Origin: Flavobacterium lipolyticum
Lineage (GTDB): Bacteria; Bacteroidota; Bacteroidia; Flavobacteriales; Flavobacteriaceae
Assembly (NCBI RefSeq): GCF_020905335.1
Contig: NZ_JAJJMN010000001.1
Span: forward strand, 2,542,001-2,606,000
Length of the DNA stretch: 64,000 nt
Reading direction: 5' to 3'
Made by a program: the position numbers and the translations under genes. Of the stretch, positions 33,048-43,953 are shown in pieces; the first letter of the stretch is position 1, and the number at the start of each line of letters is the position of its first letter. Below the pieces are notes generated by a model. That model saw nothing but the letters and a program-made list of their open reading frames with translations. It ran no database searches and was not told the origin of the DNA.

Positions 33048-33604
33048 AATTTGAATTGTTTTATAGGGTTTTCATTTTTCCAAATACTTCCTAAAAGAGC
33101 CACATCATCAAAGCCATTTTCGAGTGTCTTTTGGATGTTTTTAGCATCAATTCCTCCTAAAGCAATAACTTTAGTCCTGTGATTTGTTCTTGAGTTTAAA
33201 GCTTCAAACAGGTTTGTCTTTGGATGATAATCTTCTTTAGAAATACTTTTAAATACAGGACTTAAGAAAGCATAGTTGAATGCGGATGATAAGGAATTGA
33301 AATCTTCAATTGAATGCGTTGCTGTCGAAAATGATTTTCCTTCTGAAGAAATTAAAGTGTTGTCTTTTCTTTCCTTTTCCGAAAAATGAATTCTGTTAAT
33401 TCCAAAATCTTCTGCCAGAATAGGATGGTTGTGCAGAACCAATTTGTTTCTGTTCTCTAATTTTATTTGATGAATAAATGTTGCCATTTCAATTTCGGAA
33501 AAATCAGGTTTCCTGATATGAAGCAAAGCCAATCCTTCTTCAAATAAAGAATCCAGAATGCTGATTTCATTTGCTATAGCAGAAGGATTGGTAATTACGA
33601 TCAT
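33014..33604 (-). CDS. TenI/ThiE-family protein (second thiamin-phosphate-synthase-like copy)
   Basis: A 196-residue TIM barrel, shorter and more divergent than ThiE. The QxRxK site reads LLHIRKPD, the ND motif is replaced by LVLHNHPIL, and INRIHFSEKERK stands where ThiE has VHLGLSD. The C-terminal phosphate site VIALGGIDAKNIQKTLENGFDDVALLGSIW is intact. This pattern fits TenI, the thiazole tautomerase, better than a second synthase, though automatic annotation would probably call it ThiE. It starts just after the 12-unit TTATTAG array. Confidence 0.8.
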   Translation of the reverse strand: MIVITNPSAIANEISILDSLFEEGLALLHIRKPDFSEIEMATFIHQIKLENRNKLVLHNHPILAEDFGINRIHFSEKERKDNTLISSEGKSFSTATHSIEDFNSLSSAFNYAFLSPVFKSISKEDYHPKTNLFEALNSRTNHRTKVIALGGIDAKNIQKTLENGFDDVALLGSIWKNENPIKQFKLCQQIVQSHFR

Positions 33605-33611
33605 AGAGGAG

Positions 33612-33697
33612 TTATTAGTTATTAGTTATTAGTTATTAGTTATTAGTTATTAGTTATTAGTTATTAGTTATTAGTTATTAGTTATTAGTTATTAGTT
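33612..33697. repeat. heptanucleotide tandem repeat (TTATTAG), 12 perfect units
   Basis: Twelve identical 7-bp units plus two bases, between thiC and the TenI-like gene inside the thiamin operon, ending 7 bp before the latter's start codon. High identity suggests recent expansion and likely length variation between strains. Confidence 0.97.
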
Positions 33698-33767
33698 GTT
33701 TTTCGATTTTATTCGGTAGAGTAAGGCTAAGGACTAGTAACTAATCACTAAAGACCAATATGTGTGC

Positions 33768-35937
<2,170 letters not shown>

Positions 35938-36013
35938 TCCTTTAAGTTTAGTATGTAGTTATACTTTAGGAATGGCTACAATCGCGCATAGAAATGCGCG
36001 CAGAAGTCATCTT

Positions 36014-36094
36014 ACTTTTCCCTACGCTAGTGTGAGCTAGATCAGGTTCAGAGGGTAAAATCTCAGCCTGCAAAATTGCAGACACCCCTAAAGT
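36014..36094 (-). ncRNA. TPP riboswitch of the thiamin operon
   Basis: On the minus strand: outer stem ACTTT/AAAGT, then AGGGGTGTCTGC, a stem GCAATTTTGC, GCTGAGATTTTACCC, CTGAACCTGATC and GTAGGGAAAAGT: the ordered TPP aptamer elements. It controls thiS-thiC-tenI/thiE-thiD-thiE-thiG-thiH-thiF. TATATTTG at 36101-36108 supplies the promoter directly upstream. Confidence 0.96.
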
Positions 36095-36100
36095 GTGAAG

Positions 36101-36108
36101 CAAATATA
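36101..36108 (-). promoter_or_regulatory. -7 promoter element (TATATTTG) of the thiamin operon
   Basis: Exact TAnnTTTG match on the minus strand, 7 bp before the TPP aptamer. No clear -33. Confidence 0.6.
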
Positions 36109-36135
36109 ATGTTTTTTTTAAAGTTTTCAGTTTTC

Positions 36136-36196
36136 AGTCGCAGTTTTCAGTCTTTCACTTAAAAACATTAGGTTTTATAAACTGAAAACTGCGACT
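36136..36196 (-). terminator. inverted repeat after tag
   Basis: AGTCGCAGTTTTCAGT (36136-36151) pairs perfectly with 36181-36196. It lies downstream of the minus-strand tag gene and ahead of the thi promoter. Arms contain CAGTTTT heptads; it may act as terminator. Confidence 0.55.
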
Positions 36197-36218
36197 GCGA
36201 CTGAGATCGTGACTAAAA

Positions 36219-36791
36219 CTATTTCCCCTTTCGGACAAAGCAGTCTTCAACATGATCGTTAACCATTCCTGTAGCCTGCATATGAGCGTAAATCACGGTT
36301 GATCCGACAAACTTGAAGCCTCTTTTTTTTAAATCTTTACTAATTTCGTCCGAAATTGGAGTAGTAGCAGGGACGTCTTTTAATGTTCTTGGATTGTTGT
36401 CGATCGGTTTTCCGTTGACAAATTTCCAAATATAGTCAGAGAAAGTGCCAAATTCTTCCTGTACTTTCAGGAATGCCTGTGCGTTTGAAACAGTAGCACG
36501 AATTTTAAGTTTGTTGCGAACAATTCCCGTATCCTGTAGCAAAGACTCTATTTTTTCTTCCGGATATTGGGCAATTTTTTTATAATCGAAATGATCAAAA
36601 GCGGCTCTGAAATTCTCTCTTTTATTTAAAATGGTAATCCAGCTTAAACCTGCCTGAAAGGTTTCTAAAATTAAAAATTCGAATATAGACGGATCATCAT
36701 AAATAGGAACACCCCATTCTTCATCATGATATTTTTTATATAAATCACTGGAAGAACACCAGCCGCAGCGTACTAGATTTTTACTCTCCAT
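36219..36791 (-). CDS. tag: DNA-3-methyladenine glycosylase I
   Basis: A 190-residue Tag enzyme: RCGWCSSSDLYKKYHDEEWG at the N-terminus supplies a zinc Cys and His, and YAHMQATGMVNDHVEDCF at the C-terminus the other His and Cys. Tag removes 3-methyladenine from DNA. It overlaps the transporter gene by 11 bp and is the second alkylation-repair locus in the window, distant from the Ada group. Confidence 0.95.
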   Translation of the reverse strand: MESKNLVRCGWCSSSDLYKKYHDEEWGVPIYDDPSIFEFLILETFQAGLSWITILNKRENFRAAFDHFDYKKIAQYPEEKIESLLQDTGIVRNKLKIRATVSNAQAFLKVQEEFGTFSDYIWKFVNGKPIDNNPRTLKDVPATTPISDEISKDLKKRGFKFVGSTVIYAHMQATGMVNDHVEDCFVRKGK

Positions 36792-37467
36792 TGTTTAAGT
36801 GTTTGGATTTTTCGTGTTCAGGATCTTTGTCTAAATATTTCTTAATCAGGTGATGTCCTGCATAAATAGCCGGTGTCAGTAAAACCGCTACGGATAGTTT
36901 GAAAATGTAACCTGTTAATCCTGATGAAATAAAAGTATCGAAATCAATTTTTCCGGGTAACCAAAAGGCAATTCCAAGTACGATAAAAGAATCAAACAAT
37001 TGTGAGATTACAGTTGATCCTGTGGTTCTGAGCCATATTTTTCGCTCTCCGGTACGTCTTTTGAAAAACCAAAAGATCCAGACATCGATCAACTGAGAAG
37101 CCATAAAGGCAATTAAACTACCTACGATGATCCACATACTTTGTCCAAAAACCGCCTTAAATTGTTCGTCATTAACAGGGCTGATTCCTTTGGCGGCGGG
37201 TATCACAATAGCCATAAATAAGATCAGAAAAGCATAAGCAATTAAACAGGCTGTTATAAAGGACAGTTTTTTGACTCCTTTTTCACCAAAATATTCATTG
37301 ATTAAATCGGTTGTTAGAAAGACAATCGGCCAGGGTAAAATACCAATGCTCATTACAAATGGTCCAATCTGGATTAATTTTCCTCCAATAAGTTCGGCTA
37401 CAACAGCATTGGTTATAAAGATGCCAGCCAGAATTACAAAAACAATTTCTCTACGGGTTTTAAACAT
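36781..37467 (-). CDS. queuosine precursor transporter (YhhQ/QPTR family)
   Basis: A 228-residue inner-membrane protein with about six helices: FVILAGIFITNAVVAELIGGKLI, LPWPIVFLTTDLINEYFGEKG (the typical DLxxEYFG signature), FMASQLIDVWIFWFFKRRTG and STVISQLFDSFIVLGIAFW. YhhQ proteins import preQ0/preQ1 for queuosine synthesis. Its end overlaps tag by 11 bp; pairing with a glycosylase is probably only a transcriptional arrangement. Confidence 0.92.
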   Translation of the reverse strand: MFKTRREIVFVILAGIFITNAVVAELIGGKLIQIGPFVMSIGILPWPIVFLTTDLINEYFGEKGVKKLSFITACLIAYAFLILFMAIVIPAAKGISPVNDEQFKAVFGQSMWIIVGSLIAFMASQLIDVWIFWFFKRRTGERKIWLRTTGSTVISQLFDSFIVLGIAFWLPGKIDFDTFISSGLTGYIFKLSVAVLLTPAIYAGHHLIKKYLDKDPEHEKSKHLNNGE

Positions 37468-37595
37468 GTGGTTCGGTTAATGATGTTTCAAATTTAAACT
37501 ATTTCTCTATAACTTTTTAGCGGAATATTTAAATTAAAGGGTAGTTTTTAGAGGATTCCAAAGTTAAAATTTCCAAATGAATACTGATTTTTAGT

Positions 37596-37603
37596 TACAT
37601 TTG
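37596..37603 (+). promoter_or_regulatory. -7 promoter element (TACATTTG) of the M3 peptidase gene
   Basis: Exact TAnnTTTG match 35 bp upstream of the start codon. Confidence 0.5.
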
Positions 37604-37638
37604 GAATGATAACCTAATTTTAAAACAAATCAACGATA

Positions 37639-39750
37639 ATGAAAAAATTAATGACAATTTTTCTCATGGGAACAACCTTATTTGCGGCTAACGCACAGAC
37701 CATCCCGGACAATCCGCTGGTTCAAAAATGGACAGGTCCCTACGGCGGTGTCCCTGCTTTTAATGAGTATAAAGTTTCGCAGTTTAAACCGGCAATTGAA
37801 TTTGCGATTCAGGAAAAACTAAACCAAATAGAGGCTATTGCTAACAATCCAAAAGCGCCAACTTTTGATAATACGATTGCTGCTATGGAGCGTTCAGGAG
37901 AAACAATGGACAGAATTTCTACTGTTTACGGAATTTACAGATCTAATTTAAGCAGTCCTGAATTTAGCGCTATTGACAGAGAAATGTCTCCTAAGTTCTC
38001 TGAGTTTAGTGATAAAATCAATCAGAATAAAAAGCTTTTTACAAGAGTTGAAACGCTCTATAATTCTAAAGAGAGTAAAAAACTAACCAAGGAACAACAG
38101 CGTCTGATCTGGTTGTATTATACAAATTTTGTTCGTCAGGGAGCAAAGTTAAATGAAGCGGATAAAGAGAAAGTGGCCGCGATAAATAAAGAGCTGGCGT
38201 CACTTTTTACCCGTTTTAGTCAGAACTTATTGGCGGAAGAACAAAATCAATATGTGGAATTGAAAACAGAAAGTGATTTTGACGGACTGCCTGAAGAGGT
38301 TAAGAAAGCAGCTATTGCTGAAGCTAAAGACAGAAAACTGAATGTTATGGGGTGTATTGCTAATACACGTTCATCAATTGAGCCTTTCCTGACTTTCTCG
38401 ACACGCAGAGATTTAAGGGAAAAAGCATTTGATATTTTTGTAAAACGTGGTGATAATGGAAATGCGAATGATAACAATTCGACATTGGTTTCTATTTTAG
38501 AATTACGAACGAAAAAAGCTAAATTATTAGGTTTCCCTACTTTTGCCCATTGGAGTTTATCGAACAAAATGGCAAAGGATCCTCAGAAAACTTTAGATTT
38601 AATGCTTTCTGTATGGGAACCTGCAGTTGAAAAAGTGCGTGAAGATGTAGCAGAAATGCAAAAGATTGTAGATGCAGAAGGAGGTAAATTCAAAATTCAG
38701 CCATGGGATTACCGTTATTATGCTGAAAAAGTTAGAAAAGCGAAGTACGATTTAGATCAGAATGAAGTTAAACCGTATTTACAGTTGGAAAAATTAAGAG
38801 AAGGAATGTTTTGGGTAGCGGGCGAATTGTTTAATTTGAATTTTAAGCAAATCACAAATGTGCCGGTTTATCATCCTGACGTTCGTGTTTGGGAAGTAAG
38901 TAATAAATTGACAGGTAAAACAGTTGGTTTATGGTATTTTGACCCTTATGCACGTGCAGGCAAGCGTTCAGGAGCCTGGATGAACGCTTATCGCAATCAG
39001 GAGCGAATGGATGGAGAGGTGTTGACGATTGTGTCTAACAACTGTAACTTTGTAAAAGGAGCTCCAAACGAGCCTATTTTAATCTCCTGGGAAGATGCTT
39101 CAACTTTGTTTCATGAGTTTGGACACGCGCTTCACGGATTGTGTTCAAATGTAACTTATCCAAGTTTAGCAGGAACTTCTGTAGCTCGTGATTATGTTGA
39201 GTTCCCTTCTCAATTATTAGAGCATTGGTTAGCGACTCCGGAAGTACTAAACAAGTTTGCATTACATTACAAAACGGGTGAGCCATTACCGAAAGCTTTG
39301 GTTGACAGAATTGAAAGAGCAGCTAATTTTGGGGAAGGTTTTTCAACTGTAGAAACCATTTCGAGCTCCTTGATTGATATGAAGCTTCATTTGGCTACCA
39401 CTACTATTGATCCTCATAAATTTGAAAAAGAGACTTTAGATGCACTTCATATGCCGTCAGAAATTGTAATGCGTCATAGAATTCCGCAATTTGGACATAT
39501 CTTTTCAGGAGATGGTTATTCAGCAGGATATTACAGTTATTTATGGGCAGACGTGATCAATGCTGATGCCTGGGAAGCTTTTACAGAAGGAAAAGGGGCT
39601 TATGATAAAGCAGTAGCAAAACGTCTTTACGAAAGTGTTTTTAGTGTTGGAAACACGATTGATCAGGAGAAAGCCTATGAAAACTTTAGAGGAAGAGCTC
39701 CGAAATCAGATGCTTTGATGAGAGCCAGAAATTTTCCGATCAAGAAGTAA
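37639..39750 (+). CDS. dcp: M3 family metallopeptidase (dipeptidyl carboxypeptidase type)
   Basis: A 703-residue exported peptidase (signal peptide MKKLMTIFLMGTTLFAANAQ). The M3 zinc motif is H492-E-F-G-H496 in LFHEFGHALHG, with the third ligand glutamate about 28 residues on. FDPYARAGKRSGAWM and FGHIFSGDGYSAGYYSYLWADV are typical of Dcp/oligopeptidase A. It probably trims dipeptides from peptide C-termini in the periplasm. Single gene. Confidence 0.93.
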   Translation: MKKLMTIFLMGTTLFAANAQTIPDNPLVQKWTGPYGGVPAFNEYKVSQFKPAIEFAIQEKLNQIEAIANNPKAPTFDNTIAAMERSGETMDRISTVYGIYRSNLSSPEFSAIDREMSPKFSEFSDKINQNKKLFTRVETLYNSKESKKLTKEQQRLIWLYYTNFVRQGAKLNEADKEKVAAINKELASLFTRFSQNLLAEEQNQYVELKTESDFDGLPEEVKKAAIAEAKDRKLNVMGCIANTRSSIEPFLTFSTRRDLREKAFDIFVKRGDNGNANDNNSTLVSILELRTKKAKLLGFPTFAHWSLSNKMAKDPQKTLDLMLSVWEPAVEKVREDVAEMQKIVDAEGGKFKIQPWDYRYYAEKVRKAKYDLDQNEVKPYLQLEKLREGMFWVAGELFNLNFKQITNVPVYHPDVRVWEVSNKLTGKTVGLWYFDPYARAGKRSGAWMNAYRNQERMDGEVLTIVSNNCNFVKGAPNEPILISWEDASTLFHEFGHALHGLCSNVTYPSLAGTSVARDYVEFPSQLLEHWLATPEVLNKFALHYKTGEPLPKALVDRIERAANFGEGFSTVETISSSLIDMKLHLATTTIDPHKFEKETLDALHMPSEIVMRHRIPQFGHIFSGDGYSAGYYSYLWADVINADAWEAFTEGKGAYDKAVAKRLYESVFSVGNTIDQEKAYENFRGRAPKSDALMRARNFPIKK

Positions 39751-39759
39751 ATAGTTAGA

Positions 39760-39896
39760 TTTGGAATGTGAAATGTAAAAGGTGCGATGGAATTAGAGGA
39801 AAACTTGAGGTTTACGAAATAATCGAGTTGCTCTGAAGATGAAATAGATTCAGGGCACTATTCTAACTTTCTCACCTTTTACATCTCACATCTCAC
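39760..39896. repeat. heptad-phased inverted pair after the M3 peptidase gene
   Basis: Four 7-mers (TTTGGAA, TGTGAAA, TGTAAAA, GGTGCGA; 39760-39787) and a complementary set at 39871-39896 (CACCTTTTACATCTCAC and an extra ACATCTC) form a long imperfect inverted repeat. Confidence 0.6.
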
Positions 39897-39915
39897 AAAT
39901 AAACATTTCGCATAA

Positions 39916-39950
39916 AAAAAAGCCCGAATAAATTAATATTCGGGCTTTTT
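39916..39950. terminator. bidirectional terminator between M3 peptidase and tsf
   Basis: Stem AAAAAGCCCGAATA / TATTCGGGCTTTTT with A/T tracts on both sides, between convergent genes; it mainly serves tsf on the minus strand. Confidence 0.85.
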
Positions 39951-39968
39951 AAATATTGAAATAATATA

Positions 39969-40931
39969 TTAACCTAAAGTAACTCTTTTGAAACCTGTGA
40001 TCTCAACGTTGAATCCTTTAACGTAATCACCAACTTTTTTACTGTCATCTTTGATGAAGTTTTGATCTAGTAATGCTTTTTCTTGATCTAAAGTAGTGTT
40101 GTCAGAAATGAAACGTTGAACTTTTCCAGGGATAATTTTGTCCCAAATTTGCTCTGGTTTACCTTCAGCTTTTAATTCAGCTTTAGCATCTTCTTCAGCT
40201 TGTTTTAAAACTTCTTCAGTTAATTGAGAGAAAGAGATGTATTTAGGAACATTTTTTAAAGTTTTTCCTAAACGTTTTGCTTCTTCATTATCTTTTTCGA
40301 TTACAGCAATACGAGCAGCAAGTTCAGATTCAACGAAAGCAGGATCAAAATCTTTGTAAGATAATGTATCAGCTCCCATAGAAGCAACTTGCATAGAAAC
40401 ATCTTTAGTTAAAACGTCAGCGTTAGGAATTGCAGTAGAAATTGCAGTTAATGCAGCAATTTTGTTAACGTGAACATAAGATCCAACGAAAGCACCTTCT
40501 AAAATTTCAAAACCACCGATTTCGATTTTCTCACCGATAACACCAGTTTGCTCGATTAATTTTTCAGCAACAGTAATTCCATTGAAATCTGAAGCTAAAA
40601 ATTCTTCTTTAGAAGAGAAGTTGATCGCTTTTTCAACTAAATCTTTAGCTAAAGTTACGAAAGCTTCATTTTTACCTACGAAGTCAGTTTCACAGTTTAA
40701 AGTGATGATAGCTCCTTTAGTGTTGTCTGCATTAATAAAAGAAACAGCAGCTCCTTCAGAAGACTCACGGTCAGAACGGTTAGCAGCAACTTTTTGTCCT
40801 TTTTCTCTAAGGATTTGTATAGCTTTATCGAAATCTCCTTCAGCTTCAACTAAAGCTTTTTTACAGTCCATCATTCCGGCACCTGTAGATTGTCTTAATT
40901 TATTTACGTCTGCAGCAGTAATTGTTGCCAT
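39969..40931 (-). CDS. tsf: translation elongation factor Ts
   Basis: A 320-residue EF-Ts. TAADVNKLRQSTGAGMMDCKKAL is the canonical N-terminal UBA region and GAIITLNCETDFVGKNEAFV the TDFV core that displaces magnesium from EF-Tu. It is longer than the E. coli protein because of an extra stretch around residues 205-270, usual in Bacteroidota. It follows rpsB with a heptad-repeat spacer of about 140 bp. Confidence 0.97.
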   Translation of the reverse strand: MATITAADVNKLRQSTGAGMMDCKKALVEAEGDFDKAIQILREKGQKVAANRSDRESSEGAAVSFINADNTKGAIITLNCETDFVGKNEAFVTLAKDLVEKAINFSSKEEFLASDFNGITVAEKLIEQTGVIGEKIEIGGFEILEGAFVGSYVHVNKIAALTAISTAIPNADVLTKDVSMQVASMGADTLSYKDFDPAFVESELAARIAVIEKDNEEAKRLGKTLKNVPKYISFSQLTEEVLKQAEEDAKAELKAEGKPEQIWDKIIPGKVQRFISDNTTLDQEKALLDQNFIKDDSKKVGDYVKGFNVEITGFKRVTLG

Positions 40932-41029
40932 AATATTTTGAATTTTAATGTTAAAAGTAAAAATTCCATCTTCTAAATCCCAAACTCCAATTTTATTAAA
41001 TTATCAACATAACGTTTTTAATTTTGTAT

Positions 41030-41064
41030 TTGGAATTTGGAATTTAAAATTTGGAATTTAAAAT
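41030..41064. repeat. 7-bp phased spacer (TTGGAAT/TTAAAAT units)
   Basis: Five consecutive units TTGGAAT, TTGGAAT, TTAAAAT, TTGGAAT, TTAAAAT between rpsB and tsf. Confidence 0.85.
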
Positions 41065-41069
41065 TTGAT

Positions 41070-41837
41070 TTATTCTTCAGTTGCAGGAGCAGCCTCAGCC
41101 TCAGCAGCAGGAGCAGCTTCTTCAGCTACTTCAACTTCTTTTTCAGAACCTCTGTCAGAAAGACCTTCGATTACTGCAGTAGTCACTAAAGATAAAATTT
41201 TGTCAATTGATTTAGAAGCATCATCATTTGCTGGAATTACGTAATCAACCTCTCTTGGGTCAGAATTCGTATCAACCATTGCGAAAACTGGAATGTTTAA
41301 TTTTTGTGCTTCTTTTATTGCGATATGTTCAGCTTTGATATCTACTACGAACAATGCTGCAGGTAGTCTAGACATATCAGCGATTGAACCTAAGTTTTTC
41401 TCTAATTTAGCACGTAAACGATCAACTTGCAAACGCTCTTTTTTAGATAACGTCATGAAAGTACCATCTTTCTTCATTTTATCGATAGAAGACATTTTTT
41501 TAACTGCCTTTCTGATAGTTACGAAGTTCGTTAGCATTCCACCTGGCCATCTTTCAGTGATGTAAGGCATGTTTGCAGCTTTTGCTTTATCAGCAACGAT
41601 GTCTTTTGCTTGTTTTTTGGTAGCTACGAATAAGATTTTTCTACCTGATGCAGCGATTTTTTTCAAAGCTTCATTAGCTTCTTCAATTTTAGCTGCAGTT
41701 TTATATAGATTGATAATGTGAATACCATTACGCTCCATATAAATGTAAGGAGCCATGTTTGGATCCCATTTTCTAGTCATGTGTCCGAAGTGAACACCTG
41801 CTTCTAGTAATTCTTTTACTTCTATTTTGTTTGCCAT
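41070..41837 (-). CDS. rpsB: 30S ribosomal protein S2
   Basis: A 255-residue S2: ELLEAGVHFGHMTRKWDPNMAPYIY at the N-terminus, TERWPGGMLTNF and PVFAMVDTNSDPREVDYVIPANDD. The C-terminal tail of about 25 residues is made of Glu and Ala only, as in many Bacteroidota S2 proteins. First gene of the rpsB-tsf unit; in many Bacteroidota it follows rplM-rpsI as here. Confidence 0.98.
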   Translation of the reverse strand: MANKIEVKELLEAGVHFGHMTRKWDPNMAPYIYMERNGIHIINLYKTAAKIEEANEALKKIAASGRKILFVATKKQAKDIVADKAKAANMPYITERWPGGMLTNFVTIRKAVKKMSSIDKMKKDGTFMTLSKKERLQVDRLRAKLEKNLGSIADMSRLPAALFVVDIKAEHIAIKEAQKLNIPVFAMVDTNSDPREVDYVIPANDDASKSIDKILSLVTTAVIEGLSDRGSEKEVEVAEEAAPAAEAEAAPATEE

Positions 41838-41882
41838 TTTTGTACTAGTTTACGTTCTGTTGATTAGCAATGTGTCTTTTTG

Positions 41883-41903
41883 GATTTTAGATTTTAGATT
41901 TTA
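41883..41903. repeat. 7-bp tandem repeat (GATTTTA), 3 units
   Basis: Three perfect GATTTTA units, then a degenerate one, in the spacer upstream of rpsB. Confidence 0.75.
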
Positions 41904-42078
41904 GATTTTTAGATTTTTCAATCTTTCAACCTTTTTAATCTTTCAATCTTTATAATCGCTTAACCCATTTAGATGCTAAACTATTTCCTACCTCGATAGG
42001 AGAGCAACAACAACTGTGTTTTTTAATTTCAATAAATAATTGATAGTGTCCTGTACCAAATGTACAAGACAGGTAATA

Positions 42079-42465
42079 TTAACGTTTAGAGAATTGGAAT
42101 CTCTTACGAGCTTTCTTCTGACCGAATTTCTTACGTTCAACCATTCTTGGATCTCTTGTTAATAAACCTTCTGGTTTCAAGATAGCTCTGTTTTCGATGT
42201 TTACTTCACACATTACACGTGCTAATGCCATTCTTACAGCTTCTGCCTGACCAGTTGAACCACCTCCGTAAACGTTTACTTTTACATCAAAGTTACTAGC
42301 ATTTTCTGTCATAGATAATGGTTGTAAAACTTTGTATTGTAAAGTTGCAGTTGGAAAGTAAGTTGCGAATTCTTTTTTGTTTACAGTGATTTTTCCTGTT
42401 CCTTCAGAAACATATACACGTGCAACAGCGGTTTTTCTTCTACCGATTTTGTGAATAACTCCCAT
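42079..42465 (-). CDS. rpsI: 30S ribosomal protein S9
   Basis: A 128-residue S9 with HKIGRRKTAVARVYVSEGTG, GGGSTGQAEAVRMALARV and the conserved basic C-terminus KARKRFQFSKR, whose tail reaches the P-site tRNA. Its ATG overlaps the rplM stop codon by one base. Confidence 0.98.
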   Translation of the reverse strand: MGVIHKIGRRKTAVARVYVSEGTGKITVNKKEFATYFPTATLQYKVLQPLSMTENASNFDVKVNVYGGGSTGQAEAVRMALARVMCEVNIENRAILKPEGLLTRDPRMVERKKFGQKKARKRFQFSKR

Positions 42466-42920
42466 TACTTAAGATCGTTTAGGTTAACAGTTCTAGGTTT
42501 TTGAGCTCCGTGAGTATGCTCAGCACCTACAACAACATTTAGATTTCTAAAAAGTTCAGCTCCTAATTTGTTTTTAGGTAACATTCCTTTTACAGCTTTT
42601 TCTACTAATAATGCAGGATTTTTAGATTGCAATACTTTAGCAGTTAAAGTTCTTTGTCCTCCTGGGTAACCTGTATGACGCATGTAAATTTTGTCATTCA
42701 TTTTTGTACCTGTAAGGTTAATTTTTTCTGAGTTGATAACAATTACGTTATCTCCACAGTCAACGTGCGGTGTGTAACTTGGTTTGTACTTACCTCTTAA
42801 GATCATTGCAACCTTTGAAGCAAGACGTCCTAAGTTATGACCTTCAGCGTCAACAACAATCCACTCTTTAGTTACAGTGGCTTTGTTAGCTGAAACCGTT
42901 TTGTAGCTTAATGCGTCCAT
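42465..42920 (-). CDS. rplM: 50S ribosomal protein L13
   Basis: A 151-residue L13: WIVVDAEGHNLGRLASKVAMI near the start, DNVIVINSEKINLTGTK, and AVKGMLPKNKLGAELFRNL. First gene of the rplM-rpsI operon, with a full promoter upstream (42964-42994). Confidence 0.98.
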   Translation of the reverse strand: MDALSYKTVSANKATVTKEWIVVDAEGHNLGRLASKVAMILRGKYKPSYTPHVDCGDNVIVINSEKINLTGTKMNDKIYMRHTGYPGGQRTLTAKVLQSKNPALLVEKAVKGMLPKNKLGAELFRNLNVVVGAEHTHGAQKPRTVNLNDLK

Positions 42921-42963
42921 AATATTATTTTAATTAAACATTCCATCCCCAATAAAGGGGATG

Positions 42964-42994
42964 CAAAAGTACAATTAATTATTTTAAAACCAAA
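42964..42994 (-). promoter_or_regulatory. promoter of rplM-rpsI
   Basis: On the minus strand TTTG (42991-42994), a 19-bp spacer and TACTTTTG (42964-42971): textbook Bacteroidota -33/-7 arrangement, 43 bp upstream of rplM. Confidence 0.75.
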
Positions 42995-43055
42995 TACCTG
43001 AAAAGAATATTTTATCTGCTGAAAATCAGCGCATCAGTTTTCAATTTTAAACTAT

Positions 43056-43093
43056 AAAAAAAAACCACCTTCACAAGTAGTGTAAAGATGGTT
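43056..43093 (-). terminator. terminator after the ferritin-like pair
   Basis: AACCACCTT pairs (one G-U) with AAGATGGTT; a run of As on the plus strand gives the U-tract for the minus-strand transcript. Confidence 0.75.
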
Positions 43094-43114
43094 CAATATT
43101 TAGAATTATTTGTA

Positions 43115-43927
43115 CTAAACAATAAATATATTTGCAATATCAACGACCTGTTGTGTGGTAAGTGGTTCATCATAAGCTTCTGATCCTGCAGAAGCTCCAA
43201 AAGCAGCTGCGGTATTGAATCTTGCCTGTACAGTAACGCCTTCGCCATCATAGACCGCTTGTGTTGCGGCGGGCATTCCTGCACCTCTCTCACTGTTAGA
43301 AATCCATCCTTTTAATCCTCTTAAGCGTCGTACTTCAGAAGCATGACGGGCTTCTACAGAGTGAATTTGTAATGCGGCAGTCAATAAATCAGGTGTAGTG
43401 ATTAAATTTGCTGCCTGACCTTTGTAGGCTCTAACGCCCGTGTCTTCAAAGGCTTGTGCTAATGCTAAAAAGGTTGGGTAGTCATGAAACGGGTCAAAAG
43501 CTCCTCCAACGGTAAAGTCAAAAGTTGGTTTAGCCACAAAGTTTGCACTTGCTGGTCCGCCCAGTCCCGCAATCAAAAACTTAACGTGGTCAGATTCATG
43601 CGCAGCTATTTGTTCAAAAACTTTTCGATCTCTTCCTCCATTTTCTGATGCCGGAATTACTCCGGAATCTAATGCCATAGCATAAAATTCGTTTTCCAGA
43701 TATTCTAAAGTTAAGGCAAATTGCAAGGCTCCAATAGGAGTTGCAGGAGTTGCGGTAATGTCTTTTGCTAATGCTTTATTGGCCATTGCGGATAATCCGA
43801 AAGGGATTGATGCATAAGCCAGTGTTTTTCCAATACTTCCAAACTGATTAAAACTGTCTCTTCTTGAACCAGTGCTTCTCATCAAGCTATCATCAGTAAA
43901 CGTTTCTATAAATTTTAAAATATTCAT
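43115..43927 (-). CDS. exported ferritin-like domain protein (second of pair)
   Basis: A 270-residue protein. The N-terminus has a twin arginine in GSRRDSFNQFGSIGKTLAYASIPFG, suggestive of Tat export. The body is a four-helix ferritin-like domain with metal-ligand pattern ALTLEYLENEFY, AHESDHVKF and VEARHASEVRRL (E...ExxH repeated), as in the Ferritin_2/desiccation-related group. It probably carries a di-iron centre in the periplasm, with unknown substrate. It follows a paralogous lipoprotein by 26 bp. Confidence 0.82.
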   Translation of the reverse strand: MNILKFIETFTDDSLMRSTGSRRDSFNQFGSIGKTLAYASIPFGLSAMANKALAKDITATPATPIGALQFALTLEYLENEFYAMALDSGVIPASENGGRDRKVFEQIAAHESDHVKFLIAGLGGPASANFVAKPTFDFTVGGAFDPFHDYPTFLALAQAFEDTGVRAYKGQAANLITTPDLLTAALQIHSVEARHASEVRRLRGLKGWISNSERGAGMPAATQAVYDGEGVTVQARFNTAAAFGASAGSEAYDEPLTTQQVVDIANIFIV

Positions 43928-43953
43928 AATTTCTAAGTTTTAGCTTGTTAAGA

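Noticed and set aside
40582..40941. 119-codon plus-strand frame over tsf
   Set aside because: Antisense shadow of EF-Ts; no independent support.
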